20,035 bases of DNA from Hypsibius dujardini (taxonomy: Eukaryota > Tardigrada > Eutardigrada > Parachela > Hypsibiidae). Shown piece after piece: positions 1-10,684 of this stretch (its first letter is position 1; each line of letters opens with the position of its first letter). The notes under the pieces were generated by a model. The model searched no databases, had not been told where the DNA came from, and worked only from the letters and a program-made list of their open reading frames with translations. Location: assembly GCA_001579985.1 (NCBI GenBank), contig LRSR01010724.1, forward strand, positions 1-20,035. Reading direction: 5' to 3'. Made by a program: the position numbers and the translations under genes.

Positions 1-344
1 TCCGTTTGGAAATCATGAACGCAGCACACGCAATAAAGTCTTACTTTCTGCCTGCAGATGTGTGAACTCTTGTAAATCCATGTACCGCTCCTTCCACAAC
101 AGCATTCGATGATTTGTCAATCTCATCGGCTTGCTTAAATTCAAAGAGTGAACGTATGGAGCGTGACGTTGGATGGGACAAAGAGCGGCTTGTTGGAAAG
201 GGAGGTCGCCAACTCAATAAAGATGGCTGTAAATTAAATGAAAAATTAAATGATATTATTACTGCGGTTAGTGCACTTGCGTACGTACATACAGGTGCAC
301 ACCGGGACACTGGGTCGATCACTCAGCGTCATGTCATACATACT
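1..344. other. Unique 5' flank of unit A, no gene seen
   Basis: This stretch lies left of the point where similarity to unit B begins (345 here, 12745 there). Short open frames exist on both strands but none resembles a known protein or has a partner in the other unit. I see no RNA gene and no clear promoter motif. It presumably contains or borders the promoter of receptor gene A, but nothing in the sequence fixes a transcription start. Confidence 0.4.
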
Positions 345-364
345 GCTTCCGACATGCTCCGCTG
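345..364 (+). other. Probable 5' non-coding exon end, gene A
   Basis: The 20 bases up to 364 are almost identical to 12745-12764 and are followed by a donor (GTGAGG here, GTAAGG in B). The matching acceptor is a long pyrimidine tract ending in CAG at 602 (13003 in B), so introns of 238 and 239 bases would be removed. The main reading frame has no ATG in this exon, so it is likely untranslated. Its 5' end cannot be placed. An upstream ATG at 354 is conserved in B. Confidence 0.45.
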
Positions 365-634
365 GTGAGGGTATGATACCAAAACAGCGTCATATCACAC
401 TAACACATCTATATTTAAAGAAGTTGAAGCTCTTAACATTCTCAATGAGATCTTTTCAAAGGTTTCACATACATCCTGACCATATATATGTGAATGAAGG
501 ATGTTCCTAGTCATTTCCCGTGATACAGTGCTACGCTTTTCTGTTTCCCATATTAACCTGCCATATTACGTTTTTCCTCATTTGCCGTCTTTTCCTTCTC
601 AGCCTTGAAAAAAGTGATGCACGAAGTAAGATTC

Positions 635-977
635 ATGTCGCCAGGTTACCACATTTTTAAAGGATTGATATGGCTGTGCTGCACGACTTCGCTCCTTTGC
701 TTGACCGCAAAACCTCTAGATGTATTGATTGTGACCCCGGGTTTGACGGGGTTCTCCACGACCACAACCATCACGCAAACTGGACCGGGATTCGAGGTGG
801 CATTGCATCGCTTGAAGACGGTGTATACAAATATCGCATTTTCGCACGTCTACCTGTACAATCTTTCGATCCCTGACTGCGGTACCTTCGTCTATGATGC
901 GCAGTACATCCTGTCGAAGTGGTTCTACGAGCAGGGCGGGGACCGCAGTCCAATGCCAATATATATAGTCACTCCCG
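635..977 (+). CDS. Gene A exon 1: signal peptide and first PBP1 strand
   Basis: The exon begins at the acceptor at 602 and ends at the donor GTAAGT at 978, in phase 1. It encodes residues 1-114 and the first base of Gly115. After the predicted cleavage site near residue 25, the PLDVLIVTPGL segment is the first beta strand of the binding-protein fold. The reading-through form to 1054 is intron sequence. Compared with B, 18 of about 115 residues differ. Confidence 0.8.
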
Positions 978-2097
978 GTAAGTGCCGTTGCAGAGCAAAC
1001 AAATGGGAGTCATTTATTTTTAAGCGAGCACGTACACTGTGTGTTTCAAAATAAGCGTTTCGTTAACATTTCCGATACTGTTGTAGAAAAAGCATTTTCC
1101 ACTTCCCAGAATACAAGAGCTGATGAATATCAATATGAAAATTGAGTTAAGAATCCATTTGGAGGCCTTTGGAGGACTTGCCAGATTCAATCAAGCCAAT
1201 AAAATATCCTTTTGAATAAATTGTGTCGGCAAACAGGACTTAATAGTGATAATAAAAGAGTGAACATGTCATTTTAGTCGCGCGTTTCATTCTGATTAAA
1301 TTTCGTGTTGCACAAATGCCCCGGGCAATTTGTTTTAAATAAAAAAAGCCCCTAGAGCAACTTCGCTAAGTAATGAGGCGGGGCACTTCCCACATTTCCT
1401 CCTCCTCCCTATCGTTACACTTTCGACAAAATGTTCAGGCGCTCATGCCAGTTTCAGCCTTTCTGAGAACTATTGAACTGCTCCATCATTGACAATTTGA
1501 TTTCTATGCTAGTACATTCCATATTAGTCGCAAGTGACTCGACTGAGTGACTCAATCATCTGACTCGAACAACAATTATTGACAATTAAGGTTTTGCTCT
1601 TGCTAATTTAGGATGCCTCGAGCCGGGTTTATACAATCAACTTGCCGCGGCATGGAACATGTTGTTTATAACGGTGTAAGTGAGAGGACATTTCGAACTA
1701 TAACCTTGTCTGAGATAACGCCTCTAAGTGTAGGACTGCGAACTGTCGGCTCTAAACAAAATTTTGCGTATGTTTATCAGTACCACAAGTGATCTCAGTC
1801 GAGACAAGTCCATAAGCCCCACTTGGATCAACACCAATATCTTTCCCACCATGTTTTTGGGGGATGTCTTCTACCGCCTATTCCTGATGCAGAACTGGAC
1901 ATCAGTCTACATGGTGCTAGACCTCGATTCCGAACCCATGTATCCGTTGGTGTTCAGAGTATTGGACAAACTGCTCAGGTCAAAAGTTCAAACCTTCAAC
2001 ATTCAGTACTCCTCGGAGAAGGAGGACCTCGACTTTAAAGTTCTGCTCGAAAGATTTGCAACGCAAAGCCGAGGTTGGTAACAGACAAACAAACAGA

Positions 2098-2138
<41 letters not shown>

Positions 2139-5100
2139 AACAGAAAGACAGATAGACAGACTGACAGACACTTCGATTGTGTACTATGCAGGCTTGCAGC
2201 GTTTCTGTATAACATTTATTCAGTGATGCTCTTCCTTGGCCCGGCGGCTCAACTTCGCCTGCTACTGGTACGTACATTGGTTTTCATTGAACGAATTGTT
2301 TTTGTGAAGCTGTTCGAATCAACAAAAACGGAATGAACAACGACCAAAAGTACTTCCTGGTATTGACATGATGCTAACATTTTATGATATAGCTATCGGC
2401 GGCCGCAAGAGGCCATACAACCGGAGAATACGTAAGGATTGACCACACTTACGTGCCTTTGTTAAACTGGAAATTAGTAAGGACTGTGGAAGTGCCTGTA
2501 ATTTTTTCAAACAAAAATAGGTATTCATTGCCGCTGTGCCGTTTCTGTACAAAGCTCAGGATACATTTATGTGGCAAACTTTCGATCAAAACGACGAGGT
2601 AACATTATTTGCCTTCCATTGTCTCAAACTAATCTACGCTCCCAATTTCAAGGGTCGATTTTAAGTATGGCCCGAAAACACGGTCCATCGCTCGGTTAGT
2701 TGTTCATTCAGATTCACTTAAACTTTATTGACTCGAAAATTTTGATTTCAATCAATCAAGGTAGCTTAGTCGGTCAGATAAAAACCAACGGGTTAATCAC
2801 GGACAAGTGAACGGAAGTGACCGATCCGCTCAAGCTTGATGTGAATCAGCGGGGGTGGAGCATAATCGACCCCTAAAATTGGAAGCGTTCAGTCCCACCG
2901 AAATCTCATAAATCTCGAAATCCTTTGCTCCCTCGCCTTGAATAGATTATACGGGCAGCTTACCGTAGTGTGATCTTTGTGACGATGATGGATGTGAGTC
3001 CGTCGGGGCTTCACGTAACCGAAGCTCAGTTGGACGAGCTGAAATCCAAATGGGCAGCCGAATTCAAGTCGAATCCCTTTTACGGCAACCAGGATCTTAA
3101 GAACGAACCAGTAAGACCTACGTCTCAAGTTTAACCACTTTGTTTCGTTTGATACATTATAAGTCAAGATGCTTTTTCAGTCAATTCCCCACCTGGCGTC
3201 TGCAAATGCCGCTATGGAAATGCTCGCACAGGTAGCAGGAGGAAGCATTCCCGTTCTACTGTGGCAACACATACGTAGTCACTATTCATATGTAGAAAAG
3301 CATGTTTGAACAGGTGCTCAACGAATCCATGGCGGACCCTGATTTTGATCCAAGAAACGGTCGTGCCCTCGCACGTCGTTTTCTCAATAGGACATTCGAT
3401 ACGAGCAGCGGTCGAGTCATTTTGGATCGGTTTGGTGATCGAACTCCATCTGTGTCCGTGTCCTATTTCAACGACACGACTGGAGACTTCCAGGTAAGCG
3501 AATCCTTATCATAATCTTAAGATTGGTGTGTGCCTTTATACATTACTTCGTTATTAAACTTTTAGGATATAACTATTCTGTAATTTATTACACGCAGGTT
3601 TACATTCGATCAAACATCACGAATGGCGACTACCGATATTCCGCTGTCACGCCGGTCAGCTGGTTTAACGGATCGTACCTTCCCCCGAACGAACCGATGT
3701 GCGGTTACATGGGAGACAAATTAGAGTGCCTCCCACATACAGGTAACCAAAATCGCTTAACTTCTCGAACGAATTTATGATACTGTACTAAGTTTTGAAC
3801 AACTTCAGCAACTCTTACATAATTGTTAGGAATTCAAACCAAGGAGCTCTTTGCCGGAATGGGAGTGGCTGTTGTCGCCGTCATCGTTGGAAGTATTTGC
3901 TTGGGTTGCCTGATTCGGTAAAATGACCGTATGGATATTTTCTCTTTCAGTAAAACCTGCTAACTTGGGGCGATTTTCAGAGACGGATTTCACAACGTTT
4001 CCAATTGTTTTTTTTAAATATTTATTTAAAAAGTGGATTTCATGAGCGAATTTCCGAGAAGCTTATTTTACGAAATTTCAAAGTTACAAAAACACTGAAA
4101 TATTCCGTTTTGTTTGAACTTCACTGTAAAAACGACAATTTATCGAAAAGCACTAAAAATAATTGTTTTGATGGTGCCTCATTCCAAATTGAATTTGGAA
4201 TCTATTAGCGTCATCCAAAATTTTTTCGGAAATCAGATGGCGGAGCAACATACCAACTGTGGAAAGTTTCACTGCAATTTTCGGTCCCTTTTGAAGACTT
4301 TTGTCTATAGCTCCGCCCCTTATCTCCGAAAAATGTTTGGTTTGCGGCCATCAATTTGAAATGAAATTTTGGATCGGATAGTGTCTAAATAATCACATTA
4401 GTTCATTAACTCTCCGAAGACAGGTGTGTTTACTTAAGATCACTTTTTCACGAATACTGGGCGCCTGAAGTCAATTCTTAATCGATTTCAGTGAAACCAA
4501 AACGTTTGATTCTAGAATCGGTAGCGCTACTTGAATTTAAAAAGGTTTTGGAAAGATTTGATTGGGAAGAGCATGATCTGGGGTGATCCCAAATGGGATG
4601 AGAGATTTCAAATGATTTTTCCAATTTACATGGATTTTCATTCAAACGTTCGAAAACGGAAGTTCTGTTGTAAACTCTAAGGCAAACAATTTGATATATT
4701 GCGAAGGAGAATAGGACACCTGAGTAGTGTACACAAAAAATTGAATCATTGGGAAGCACCATTCAGGCTGCTCAATGCCCTTTTCCATTGCGCACCGCTT
4801 TGTTGCAATACGCTATGGCCCATTAAGCACTTTAAACGAAGTGATCCTAAACAGGATCAACGTCGTCAACACCGTGTACCCAAAACACCCCGTCTTCAGA
4901 GAGTTGAGAGGTACACCAATTCGCCCCAAGCGACTCGTCCCTTGACTCGGCCACTGGTCCTTTCCTCTTTTAAAGGTGTTTAAGTACAGAATATGAAAAA
5001 ATTACGTGTCCGAAAGATATTATTCATAGATTCGACTTAATTGTAGTCGTGCAAGCTTATTTTGCGCAAATAAATGTTGCCTTAGAATGGGGCGCCCCGC

Positions 5101-5908
5101 TTAGCAATTGTCATTTAGCGGGCGGGGTAACGCCGAATGTCCCAATGACGCTATGTGTACCACATAGCAACTCCCGCTTAACAGGTTTCCCCCGGACGGT
5201 TCCAGTAAAAGGTGCCCCACTTACCCAATCGTCTTTTTCGCAGGTGTTACTGTAGAACTAGTGTCTTCAAATATGCCACCTAGCAGGAGCGGACCTTTTT
5301 CGAGGCACTTGTGCGGGGCGGGGGTTAATTGAGGAAGTTTATCTTTTGAATAGACATAAAGATTGCAGAAAGCAATCCTGTTCTGAGTTAAGAGACTAGA
5401 AAACATTTGGCTACTCTCCCCCCTCCTGTTAGGAATAGGGTCCCAAAATTGTGGGCCAGTGGGTGGGCGTGAGACATGGGCACCCTACTGGCAGCGCCCT
5501 TTTACCTCCAACCAAAACCTTAGGGAGAAGTCTATGAAATTTTTCGTTCCATTTCGAGGAACCCATCTTTTGAACGAGGCTTTCCACTTTCATTGAATTT
5601 CACGGAATTGGAACCTATTTGAAACCCTTCCCTGCTCCTAATGGTTCCATCTGAGCGGCGACCATGATTTATGGTCCGTTTTCCTAGTCAATGATACAAA
5701 CCCCCCCCCCGCAATTAATTACGCTTCGGCTTGAACCTGTTTTTCTTCCAGTTTTTTCTTCAAAAAGAAAAATAAGCGTTGACTTTAACTTGATCCATAT
5801 TTGTTCCTTGGCAGATCTCGCGCTCTGAAGGAAGCCAACTGGTGGGCTTTGAATGGCGGATTACTGGAGATCTCTGCGCCGCGCATGTCTTCTAAAATAA
5901 ATGGCTAA
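635..5908 (+). CDS. Receptor A: ANF-receptor ectodomain, one TM, short tail
   Basis: Coding join: 635-977, 1612-1675, 1781-2073, 2224-2267, 2393-2431, 2521-2598, 2946-3110, 3181-3231, 3314-3493, 3598-3742, 3830-3917, 5815-5908; 527 residues. The start at 635 is the first ATG shared with gene B; 617 (ATG here, ATA in B) is a possible alternative. Residues 1-25 form a signal peptide (hydrophobic core LIWLCCTTSLLCLTA). Residues 28-450 follow the PBP1/ANF-receptor pattern: Cys82 and Cys116 sit where natriuretic receptors have their first disulfide, followed by AAAWN, a QNWTSVY segment, LRLLL...TTGEYVFIAAVP and TGDFQVYI. The hinge CGYMGDKLEC (454-463) matches the CGF...C hinge of receptor guanylyl cyclases. 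A helix at about 475-496 spans the membrane. The tail (497-527) starts like a cyclase juxtamembrane segment (ALKEANWWALNGG) but stops, with no kinase-homology or cyclase domain. N-glycosylation sequons: N76, N174, N362, N384, N412, N425, N443. The ligand is unknown. Family is confident; clearance or decoy function is inferred. Confidence 0.85.
978..1611 (+). other. Gene A intron 1, no other gene seen
   Basis: 634 bases from donor GTAAGT at 978 to the acceptor AG at 1610-1611. B's counterpart (13379-14043) is 665 bases and clearly related, but has many substitutions and indels, including a C-rich run near 13673-13682. No conserved open frame is shared by the two copies. Confidence 0.6.
2080..2170 (+). 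repeat. (CAGA)n microsatellite in gene A intron 3
   Basis: A pure CAGA/GACA core (about 2101-2134) with degenerate flanking units fills most of the intron that starts at donor 2074 (GTTGGT). B's matching intron (14506-14608) has only a few degenerate units near 14517-14545. The VCLS-rich frames on the opposite strand are translation artefacts of this repeat. Confidence 0.9.
3830..3917 (+). CDS. Gene A exon 11: transmembrane helix
   Basis: The exon enters in phase 1 (completing Gly468) and leaves in phase 2 (first two bases of Arg497, donor GTAAAA at 3918). After GIQTKELFAG it encodes about 22 hydrophobic residues rich in Val, Ala, Ile and Gly, closed by Arg497, the expected stop-transfer residue. 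B's exon at 15947-16034 has the same length and phase. Confidence 0.82.
3918..5814 (+). other. Gene A intron 11 (1.9 kb), duplicated non-coding sequence
   Basis: The longest intron of gene A. Its start (TTGGGGCGATTTT near 3965), a TAGCTCCGCCCC motif near 4307-4318 and the last 800 bases match B's intron 11 (16035-17475). A has about 400 extra bases around 4395-4890 and about 130 near 4100-4290 that B lacks. A run of ten C lies at 5701-5710. The part from about 5345 onward is repeated a third time at 8747-9251. No protein-coding segment is recognisable. Confidence 0.6.
5815..5908 (+). CDS. Gene A last exon: short cytoplasmic tail, truncated
   Basis: The acceptor TTGGCAG ends at 5814; the phase-2 join gives Arg497, followed by SRALKEANWWALNGGLLE and a stop at 5906-5908. 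The acceptor and the WW-x-LN-xx-LLE core are conserved in copies C (9252 onward) and B (17476 onward). The segment resembles the juxtamembrane start of receptor guanylyl cyclases, where a Trp-rich stretch precedes the kinase-homology domain. After MSS the sequence jumps to DNA equivalent to B position about 18125, so the last residues (KING) and the stop come from formerly downstream DNA. Confidence 0.7.
5896..5901 (+). promoter_or_regulatory. AATAAA created at deletion joint in gene A tail
   Basis: An AATAAA lies inside the last coding codons of gene A, just before its stop at 5906. It arises where the deletion joint brings in downstream DNA. It could act as a replacement poly(A) signal, since the one kept by copies B and C is missing from A. 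This is inference; the hexamer is common by chance in AT-rich DNA. Confidence 0.25.
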
Positions 5909-7795
5909 ATTGTATGAAACTCCAAATGGTTTAAGGGCGGAGCCAAATCCCTTTTCATGTAGAAAACGTATTTCTTGCTGATACACGTTTATGCAATTTT
6001 TTTCCAAAATTCCGTTACATTTTAAGAACAATTAAAGTGGGTTTTTAATTTGTGTTATGCGGAAATTCGTTTTTTTCTTATATTTGTTTGAAACCGCAGA
6101 TGTAATTTTCAGCCCGAGACTCCAATGTTAAAACATGATATATGAACAGGTATTTGTGAGAAAAAAGACCACTCCAATCGGAAAGGAAAATCTCTGTTCT
6201 TGCCCAAGTAAGGTCACGACATGAATTGAGCATACTGCAGCTAATAACACCATGAATGTGTTTGCACTTATCCTCGCCTCAAATAAATATATTTCAGTTT
6301 GCACTTCAGTTGTGCGACAAAATCGTTTAATATGTAATTATGCACGCTTCTTTCCCAATCACTTGCATCATTTATTCTTTGAACGGAAATTGCGTCTTTA
6401 ATGTGAATAGATTTTAAGGTCAGTATGGGGTAGATGGTACTCCATAAATCATCTGGGTAAGCCATTAAATTCACAATGCCTCTTACCAGAGCGATCCGGG
6501 ATTTATGCTCGTTATACTACTGGTTAATTCATGACGATACAATTTATGGATCATCCAGACTAATTTTGAAAGATGCGTCGGATGGTTTTGCCAAGACAAT
6601 TTTGTTCGACCAACATTAAAGTACCATTATAACATAGACGAAAATTCCTTTACGATGCAAGGTCAAACCAGTTGATACAAATACAATATTGAGGGACGGT
6701 ATGTTGGTAGGGTTAAATTAAAATTTGGTAAAATAATCCCGACTAGGGAAGGCTGTGTGATTGGTATGATGGTCTGTCCGAATTCTGGGAATCCCCATTC
6801 GAATAGGCGACACAGAAATAAAAAACGTTACAGGGGATATAAAGTTATGTATAAGTTTAGTTCCCGAGCCTGTTGCTTCGTAAAATTAGACGAAACAAAA
6901 TGTTTCAAAATTTTAATTTGAGTTTTCAGTTCTGGGTGCAGGTGATAACGAGAATAATGCACCACCCTGATAAAAAAAATCTGCAAAATCTAGCGTGCAG
7001 CGAATTCGAATTTCTTCACTTCTGTCTTACTCATTTTTGAAATAGCTTGGATTTTGGTCATTAGAAGCTGATGAGCGAGAGAAGTACGCAAGAAGCACAA
7101 GCAATAGTGAAATATATGAAGTCTAATGGCAGCAGATCAAAGATGCTTGCCCGGCTTTTTTCGGTTTTACGCACGAGCGTTGCAACAGCTGATCCTTTTT
7201 CAAGCAAAAAGAGTCAGTTATTGCAGAGGCTCGTTGTTTAACTGATCAAACTTTGAAGTTAAACGCCTGCATATCTGAGCAGGAAAAAATTTACTGTTTT
7301 GTAGATCATATGAAATGGCTGGGATGGGTTTTATTGGCAACATCTGTAGATGATGTTTTTATGAATTTTAATGGGTTTTGAATGGCGCTGCTGGCAATGG
7401 GTTTAGAATGGCATCACTAATTCACATTCTTTTGAGTGAAGGGGCGTTGAGCGTGGGTGAGTAAGCAAGCCCTCGCTCGGTTTCTATTTCTCACGGGTTT
7501 AAAATCATAAGTTAATTGGCAGCGTTGTTGCCGTTTCTCAGTTAATCGATCAAGCATTGGTTAGCCAGAACGAGTGTGAATCTGAACCATTACCTGAGCG
7601 CAAGCAAACGAAGCGACTTATGGCGTTCCATTCAAATCATTGTTTGGTTTACAAATAATCAAACATATTTTAATCTTGAGAACTGCTGCTAAGCGAAAAA
7701 TCAGAACTTTATAGTTCCCCTTTCTGACTTCCAGTCGAAACTCAGCTTATCAAAATCAGTTCAGAATATTTTCATGGTCAGAAATGTTGAAATCT
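5909..7795. repeat. Downstream duplicated block, unit A copy
   Basis: This non-coding DNA matches 18145-20035 collinearly, for example ACTCCAAATGG near 5920 and 18151, ATGAACAGGTATTTG near 6143 and 19154, and AAGGGGCG near 7440 and 19690. A carries about 700 bases (roughly 6650-7400) that B lacks, and B carries a 774-bp transposon that A lacks. Open frames such as minus-strand 6268-6474 are not preserved between the copies, so I see no gene here. Confidence 0.7.
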
Positions 7796-8746
7796 ATCTT
7801 TATCCGAATGATGGGCTAAATGACCAATCTAAACACTCTAGCTCTGCCCCTTGATTTCCGATCGAAATTTGGCTGATGCCAATCGACTCACAAAGTTGAT
7901 CTGGGTGAGAAGGAATTAAAGTAACAAAATTTGAATACTGTTCCTGAAGTGATATTTTACCGAATCTGGTTATGCAGCGCGAAGAGATGGGCACACGTAT
8001 TAGTAGGTAGATGAGCAGATAAAAAAATAGATCAAATTCAGCTCCGAAACCCAAAGCCATACAGAAACACAGACACACGTACATAGATTTAGGTCTACAC
8101 CAAGACCTGAACCCTAAACCAAACCCATACAGTAACACAAACCTGAGATACAGACACTGTCACCGGCACTGACACTGATATACATTCACAGATAATACCA
8201 CAGGTATCAATATAGACACAAACAGGTAACGATTTAAAAGGTTAAGAACCCGTTAGAATACGGCTTGTTATGCATTGAGGTACGTCAAGCGAGAAAACTA
8301 GTGTTCCGAATGATAAAACAAAACATTAACCGTGCTGCTTTTGCGAGCGCGAAGCGTGAACAATAGCTTGTATGTTGTATGACTGATCTCACATGAAAGA
8401 GTGCAACAAACCAGTGAGAAATCGATGCACTGCTAAAGATTTTTGGGAGGCTCACCCATTGACATAATCCATTTGACGTTTATCGGTCGCCACGCGCCTC
8501 TTGCGCTTAGTGATTTAAAACATCGGCGTAATGTTTCGCAACGTCAACACTGTAGGATATTTTTCCCACGTGTCATGTCCGGCGACTAGCGCTAGCTCAT
8601 ACTGCAATCCTAAGACGAAAGACTTTTTAGACTTTGATCCTAAATTAATTTCTTAAGATGAGACGCTTTTATGGTTCAATAATAAATGGCGCCTGCCAGT
8701 GGACCCAGCTGAGTGCCAAGGAACATAAAAGCACGGCAAGTGTTTG
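7796..8746. other. Intergenic stretch without recognisable gene
   Basis: The last bases of unit A similarity cannot be followed because B leaves the window at 20035. From about 8040 to 8230 the DNA is CA-rich with degenerate ACACAGACAC-like units. A minus-strand frame (7800-8138) crosses this low-complexity zone and looks fortuitous. Confidence 0.4.
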
Positions 8747-9298
8747 TTTGAATAGACAAAGGTTGCAGGAAGCAATCCTGTTCTAAGTTAAAAGACTGGA
8801 CAAAAATTAAGCTGCCCTTTCCCTCCCATTAGCGATGGGCTCCCAAAATTGTAGGCAAGATTTAAATTAAATCCATGAAATCCTGGAATTGGTTCTGCTT
8901 GGAAGCCAGTGGGTGAGCGTGGAACATAGGCGCCCTTTGGCAGTGCCCTTTTACCTCCAACCAAAACCTTAAGGAGAAGTCTATGAAATTTTTCGTTTCA
9001 TTTCGAGGAACCCATCTTTTGAACGAGGCATTCCACTTTCATTGAATTTCACGGAATTGGAACCCATCCCTGCTCCCAATGGTTCCTTCTGAGCGGCAAC
9101 CATGATTTATGGTCCGTTTTCCTATTCAATAAAACAAACCCCCCCCCGCAATTAATTGCAGTTCGGCTTGAACCTATTTTTCTTCCAGTTTTTTCTTCAA
9201 CAAGAAAAATAAGCGCTGATTCTAACTTGATCCATATTTGTTCCTTGGCAGATCTCGCGCTCTGAAGGAAGCCAACCCCTAATACGAATTTATATGTG

Positions 9299-9419
9299 CC
9301 CCGAATTCGGGGCGGACAAAAACCCACACTTTCTGTCGAACTTTTTCTCGGACAAAAATGTACCCCTTAATTTAGTACATTAAATGTCCGCTGCGGACAA
9401 ATTTTTTTCTGCCGACAAA
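9299..9419. repeat. Left subterminal CGGACAAA repeats and palindromes
   Basis: Four CGGACAAA/CCGACAAA units stand at 9313, 9349, 9394 and 9412. A perfect 14-base palindrome (CCCCGAATTCGGGG, 9299-9312) precedes the first. A 7+1+7 inverted repeat (TGTCCGC T GCGGACA, 9385-9399) overlaps the third. A single related unit, GAATTCGGG plus CGGACAAA, recurs in the same orientation at 11905-11922. Such clusters are typical transposase-binding regions; the function is inferred. Confidence 0.6.
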
Positions 9420-9737
9420 TGCTTCAAATATAATTAAAATATGATTAAATCTAATTGAGCACTTCTTTACTCATCCCTGATACACATCTGGTGTACTAAA
9501 AGTTTTTTCCGTACATATAAAAGACAAATTGTCACCTTAAATTTGTACGTAGAAACAGCGGCTTAAATCTCTTATATTATGTACGGCAACCACAAAACAT
9601 ACGCCGTACCAAGGAAATAACCAGGTCATATTATGTACGATTTCACTTATTTTTATCCGTGTGTACAGTTCTCATGCGTATTTTATACATACTTTGTAAG
9701 ACCAATGAAATTTTATAAGACCTCATGAATAAGCTTA

Positions 9738-10684
9738 CCGGGTGCGGGGTTCATTTTGGCACAAACTTTGCCTTCTTTTTTTATTCACAAAATTTCGTCA
9801 AACAATTACCAAAAAATTGCAGAAAGTAGAGAAATAGGTCTCCTACCGGGAACAAAAAAGAGTTTACTCAATATGAAAGTCTCTGGCCTTCTCCATCTTG
9901 CGAACCCGAAACATCCAGAAATTGATGCTGTCCTGAATCACTTGCTGGAAAATCGCCTCTTATTTGTCCTTCAATATCTTAGCCAATTGGGCGAAGCTGG
10001 AAATAAGTTTGTGTTGGTTGACACGCTCCTGCAGTAGGCTTCACACACAATAATTGAGAGGATGAAGATTGGGGCTGTTGGGCGGGATATTGGCGTTCCG
10101 AATGAAGCAGGGCATTTTTTTCTCCAGAAAGGCCTGCACAGTTCCTGCCGCGTGGCACAGTACTTTGTCTTGATACAAAATCGCCGAATTCGCTTCCAGA
10201 CCGTAGGGAAGGTTCTCCAGCATCGGTTTCAGTCAGCTGTCCTTGTAGATATGCTGATTGAGGCTTAAACCAGTCGTCAAAAAAGGAGGGAAGATCGACC
10301 GGAAAAAGAACCGGCGGCAAAGACGATAGCGCACAAAGCAGACTTGAGAAATTGCTTGTAAAACGGTTTTTTGTTATCGGCAGCGCCTTTTTAGCATCTC
10401 CCAATGCAAAACAATAAATACTACGTTTTGAGACCTTCTCCTATAACTTAACTACAATCTGAGGCACCGAAAATCCTCGGGATAGCCAGGACACAATGAG
10501 ATTTCGGATCTCCTCACAAATCATCTTCCCATTCTTTTAAATGTAAACAAATGAAATTTTCTTTTTGTGTGAGTGAGAGAGGGGGCTTTTGTCTCTCGAT
10601 TGAGTGCTTAATCACTCAAATCGGCCAGCGCGCACGCGCGCTTGCTAACTTTTAATTTTGTGCCAAAATGAACCCCGCACGGGG
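9738..10684 (-). mobile_element. Nested Tc1/mariner element, 947 bp, decayed
   Basis: Inverted terminal repeats of about 28 bases bound it: the left starts CCGGGTGCGGGGTTCATT at 9738 and the inverted right end starts CCCCGTGCGGGGTTCATT at 10684, with only two mismatches over 28. TA dinucleotides flank both ends (9736-9737 and 10685-10686), the expected target duplication. The transposase remnant reads right to left. At 947 bp it is shorter than a full mariner of about 1.3 kb, so internal sequence is missing, mostly from the 5' half of the transposase. Confidence 0.88.
9864..10330 (-). pseudogene. Mariner-like transposase fragment (C-terminal half)
   Basis: On the minus strand, one frame near 10330-10225 reads LPSFFDDWFKPQSAYLQG. 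A frameshift near 10224 leads to LENLPYGLEANSAILYQDK (from 10223), then VLCHAAGTVQAFLEKK and IPPNSPNLHPLNYCV. This is the mariner order: the catalytic QD...CH block, then the SPDLNPLDY-type block. The last catalytic Asp is replaced (SPNLHPLNY). In-frame stops follow at 10041-10043, where Trp is expected (CV*S), and further on (KDK*E). The rest (SLLQERVN, FWMFRVRKMEKARDFHIE) matches the family C-terminus and ends at a TAA at 9864-9866. No functional product is possible. Confidence 0.85.

Noticed and set aside
1612-1780. Continuation of exon 2 through the TGTAGGA acceptor at about 1733
   Set aside because: Both A and B then hit an in-frame TAA; the TTTATCAG acceptors at 1780 and 14212 keep the frame open in both.
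1980-2277. Minus-strand open frames rich in VCLS
   Set aside because: They are translations of the CAGA microsatellite and the antisense of exon 3, with no counterpart in B.
2302-2365. An extra exon reading AVRINKNGMNNDQKYFL before exon 5
   Set aside because: It looks family-like at first, but needs a poor donor at 2272 and hits a stop before any donor shared with B. Using the strong donors (2268, 14653) and acceptors (2392, 14776) gives LRLLL joined to LSAAARG..TTGEYVFIAAVP in both genes, which fits the family better.
2889-3167. 92-codon minus-strand frame
   Set aside because: It is the antisense shadow of receptor exon 7.
7800-8138. 112-codon minus-strand frame
   Set aside because: It covers CA-rich low-complexity DNA, shows no motif, and has no conserved partner.
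5909-9251. Hidden kinase-homology or cyclase exons downstream of gene A
   Set aside because: I looked for conserved open segments shared by the A and B downstream blocks and for cyclase-like motifs and saw none. Very short exons cannot be excluded without transcripts.
9756-10037. Plus-strand open frame of 93 codons
   Set aside because: It is antisense to the mariner transposase remnant and shows no protein-family signal itself.
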